A DNA stretch of 64,000 nucleotides from Flaccisagitta enflata (taxonomy: Eukaryota; Chaetognatha; Sagittoidea; Aphragmophora): positions 22,320,001-22,384,000 of the forward strand of contig OZ231128.1 of assembly GCA_965153355.1 (NCBI GenBank), read 5' to 3'. The translations under genes and the position numbers were made by a program. The notes under the pieces were generated by a model. That model did not search any database and was not told where the DNA came from. It was given only the letters and a program-made list of their open reading frames with translations. Below are positions 61,353 through 64,000 of this stretch, in pieces. How positions within the stretch are numbered: the first letter of the stretch is position 1; every line of letters starts with the position of its first letter.

Positions 61353-62143
61353 CCCCTTATCTATGGTAGGATTTGCTCGTATGGTGCAACGAAGTCGCGC
61401 GAAGTCTTCTTTCCCATTTGCTCCCGGGCGACTTTCTTTTCTTTTACCAAACTCTAAACCCTCTCCTCCATATTTCCATTCCTCCTTCATTCTGCTCCCC
61501 TTTGCTCTTCCTACTCCTCCTGCCCCTCCTCTTTCCCCTCCTCTTCCCCCTGTTTTACTTCCATCGCCTCCCGCATTCCGTGTGATAGCGTTACTGTTGA
61601 GATCATTGCTTTCATCGTCGTCCTTGTCATCGTCGGCGTCGCCGTCATCTTCGTCATCAACGTCTTCATCATCGTCATCTCCCATGTCATCATCGTCCTT
61701 TCTCGTGTCATCGTCGTCGTCATCGTCGTCGTCGTCGTCGTCGTTGTCACGCCGGGCGTTTTTGAAGATCGGCGCCATGGCTGAGTTGGAGGTTGGTAAA
61801 ACGCTAATAGATTTCTCTCCTTTGTCTACCTCCATCCCTCCTCTTCCTCCACCTTCCTCTCTTTCCTCGTCATCGCCTTTTTCCTCGCCCTCTACCTCAC
61901 TTTCTCTCTCTTCCCTTCTTAGCTCACCTCCTTTATTCTCTCTCCCTCTTCCTCCTTCCTTCACTTCTCTTAAAGTGTCTCCTTCTCTTTTCTTCTCTTC
62001 GTGACTTTCCTTTCTCCTTTTCTTTCCTTCTTTCTTCCTTCTTGGAGAAAATGAAGGAGAAGACGACGAGGACGACGACGAGAACGAGGACGACGACGAT
62101 TCCCCGGGGAGTTTTCCCTTCAGCCAAGCCGCCCGTGCTACAC
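61353..62143 (-). CDS. immunoglobulin-like protein, Ser/acidic-rich exon
   Basis: A 791-bp exon from acceptor CCATTATTTCAG to donor GGGG-GTAAGTT, phase 1 to 0, with no stop. It encodes VARAAWLKGKLPGE, a Ser run, a long Lys/Arg/Glu-rich charged stretch, SISVLPTSNSAMAPIFKNA, an Asp/Glu run of about 60 residues, a Gly-rich stretch and GKEDFARLRCTIRANPTIDK. The last part looks like the B strand of an Ig domain and continues in the exon at 59218. Ser and Asp runs are coded by TCG/TCC-type and GAY codons in CGTC/ATCGTC repeats (61600-61745), so SSR growth has enlarged the exon. The plus strand is also open for 213 codons. Confidence 0.6.
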
Positions 62144-62943
62144 CTGAAATAATGGAAAGAAAGAACGAGAAAAAAGGCCAAATTATTTTCCACATCCAAC
62201 GCAAATTCATACCGTTTTCTCGTTTCTTTTCTTTCTTTTTCTTTTCTTTTTCTCATTTCCCCCTTTTTTTGTACTATTTGTTGTATCAACAGTTTGGTTT
62301 TCTTTCTTTGGTTTGTGTGTGTGTTTTTGCGTGCATAGGCATGCGAAGAAGAGTGTGCACGACGCGTGCACGGAATCGTGATCACCTTGACAAAAAGAAG
62401 GAGAAAAAAAAGAAGAAAAAAAGTGTTTATCAGAAACACAAAATCGTCCATTTTTTTCTGGTAAGTGTCGCTCGCTACTTAAACTTGTGGGGGCTCGCTA
62501 GTTGATAGAACTTTGTTCAGAGGAGAAATTGTATCCTGTTTCTACAGCATCATTACTCAATTAATACCGCCTTCCCGCAATTTTAAAAATCCAGATTTTC
62601 CTACACGCAATGATTAACGAAAGATGGAATCATAGTAAGGGTGGATAGCGACAGTTAATAGATTCCTTCTGTTATATTTCAGAGCGAGTCATAAAACGAA
62701 CAAAAAAGTTTATCGTCCTCCTCCGTCCATTTTCCAAATGTAATCGAGTGCAACTTTTGCTCAAAAGTGAATGCCCATTGGTCGGGCTATTTTTTTCTGC
62801 CTCGAGGGTTCATCGCTGCATGACAACATGAGTAGATTTCATTTATGGCTTTTTCTTTTCGTTATCTTGCTGTACAACTAGTACAGTTTTACCAAGTTGT
62901 TGCTCATAACGCTCGCTTTCTGCGTTGCAATTCATTTTTCTTG
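62144..62943. other. no gene recognised
   Basis: GTGCACGACGCGTGCAC at 62356 is a 7-base-arm inverted repeat. Otherwise ordinary intron-like sequence. Confidence 0.35.
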
Positions 62944-63712
62944 TACAGGGGCTTCAATCTCATTTGACACGAAAAGAACCTATATTGTCCAAAAATGAAT
63001 CAACTTTTTGGTCTGATTATTTTTCTCATACAAGCACTATATATGACGTTTTTTGTGTCCAAATTTCATGGTACTGGGTCAATTAGTTTGGGAGATAACC
63101 CATTTTAAAGTGGGAGATGTCATGATGAGATGGGCGGTTTTGTTTGACTTTGAGGTATGGACCTTTAGTCTTTAAGCTGCTCTCATTTCTAAACGCCTTG
63201 AGCTACAGATGTGAGATTGGTCTAGAATGACAGAAAATTTCATCTAGTTTTTGTATATAAAAAAAGTATCCTTTCAAATCTCATCATTATAGGCCATTTT
63301 TCTATTTATTGGAAAAAAATAATCTTTCTCACAGTTTTTGTAGGAATTTTGTCTAAATTTTTAATGTTTTTGCCAAAAATTTAAAGTTATGTGATAAAAC
63401 CTGACTATTTTTAACTTTAAGGTGTTAGTATCTACCAATTGATTGTAAGCAAGCATCTGCAATTCAAAGCACTTTGAATTTTATGCATTTTCTAAGCCAA
63501 AAGTAGCTAGAAAACAGCATTTTTTGATGAATTCTCTGCAGAACTTCAAATTTAGATTTCTGCTAAACTACAAGACCCAGTCCCTTGAAATTTTGATACA
63601 AAAAACGTCATACATAGAGCTTTTAGGAGAAAAAAAAATCAGATTGAAAAATGAATTAGTTTTTGCGCAATATAGGTTCTTTTTGTGTCAAATGAGATTG
63701 AAGACCCTGTAG
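62944..63712. mobile_element. long-TIR element flanked by TA
   Basis: The left TACAGGGGCTTCAATCTC continues for about 125 bases that recur inverted at 63587-63712 (GAGATTGAAGACCCTGTA end). Matching words: TTTGACACRAAAAGAACC, TATGACGTTTTTTGT. There is no transposase frame in the 500-bp middle. Confidence 0.8.
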
Positions 63713-63789
63713 TCAATTGCTCTGCCTGAATCTTCTTTTAAACCCTTTTTAAAGTAGGTCGCGGAGTTGAGCCCATTACAAGTAGATCG

Positions 63790-63955
63790 CCAATTCCATG
63801 TGATAACTATTATGTGAAAGCATTCCTCATAATTGTAGCTAATTGTGCCTGTTTGTTCTGATGACTACAAGCAATGTGAATGCATCCATCACAAATGTGG
63901 CTTATAGCGCCAATTTTTATTGACAACTACAATCAATGTGAGTGCATCCCACTTT
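63790..63955. repeat. about 70-bp degenerate tandem repeat, 2-3 copies
   Basis: GACTACAAGCAATGTGAATGC and GACAACTACAATCAATGTGAG then TGCATCC, with an older copy at about 63800. Confidence 0.6.
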
Positions 63956-64000
63956 ATTGGGTCACGTTAGGGATTTCAATCCGTGTCTTTTGTTTTAAGG

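Noticed and set aside
61363-62004. 213-codon plus-strand Ser/Pro frame
   Set aside because: It mirrors the minus-strand exon, which has matching splice sites and an Ig-like end.

Overview
The window is animal nuclear DNA, most likely from an invertebrate. It carries spliced exons of a metazoan RhoGAP of the ARHGAP39/Vilse (CrossGAP) type, short GT-AG bounded exons in kilobase introns, an extreme load of microsatellites, and many small non-autonomous transposable elements. I see no rRNA, intact tRNA, CRISPR array or bacterial-style operon. Most long open frames are simple repeats read as protein.

Genes. All convincing coding sequence lies on the minus strand. Four exons (20113-19956, 17496-17359, 14497-14353, 4549-4355) join in correct phase (0/2, 2/2, 2/0, 0/stop). 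They give the complete C-terminal RhoGAP domain of an ARHGAP39-like protein, about 211 residues, including the stop codon. The upstream MyTH4 and WW parts of that protein were not found. Farther up the same strand are exons at 62143-61353 and 59218-58699, joining in phase 0, and possibly 33986-33843, joining in phase 1. They encode part of an unidentified protein with an immunoglobulin-like half-domain and long Ser, Asp/Glu and Asn runs. I cannot tell whether this is a second gene or a distant 5' part of the first. The only other credible coding sequence is a 5'-truncated non-LTR reverse transcriptase (50882-51664, plus strand).

Layout. 0-4 kb: AT-rich DNA with a TA-flanked MITE and hairpin-headed repeats. 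4-20 kb: RhoGAP exons with nested transposons and SSR blocks in the introns. 20-34 kb: minisatellites (56, 42, 11 and about 21 bp units), a (CTTT)n block, and a hAT-type MITE with an 8-bp target duplication. 34-50 kb: foldback elements, a Tc1-like element, and long (CA), (GAAT) and (AAAG) tracts. 50-53 kb: the retrotransposon nested in a hairpin-headed repeat. 53-64 kb: a second copy of a 1.5-kb DNA transposon, a possible tRNA-derived SINE, the immunoglobulin-like exons, and a long-TIR element.

The two most notable systems are these. (1) About 30 copies of a short hairpin-headed repeat have a 5' stem, an inner arm and a subterminal 3' arm that change together between subfamilies, around a conserved tail ending GGCCTTGTT. 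(2) Segments at the edges of RhoGAP exons have been tandemly duplicated into the adjoining introns or 3' UTR. This leaves decoy splice acceptors, one of them in frame, and decayed copies of the stop-codon region. Microsatellites also sit close to several splice sites in positions that could act as polypyrimidine tracts or pair across an intron.
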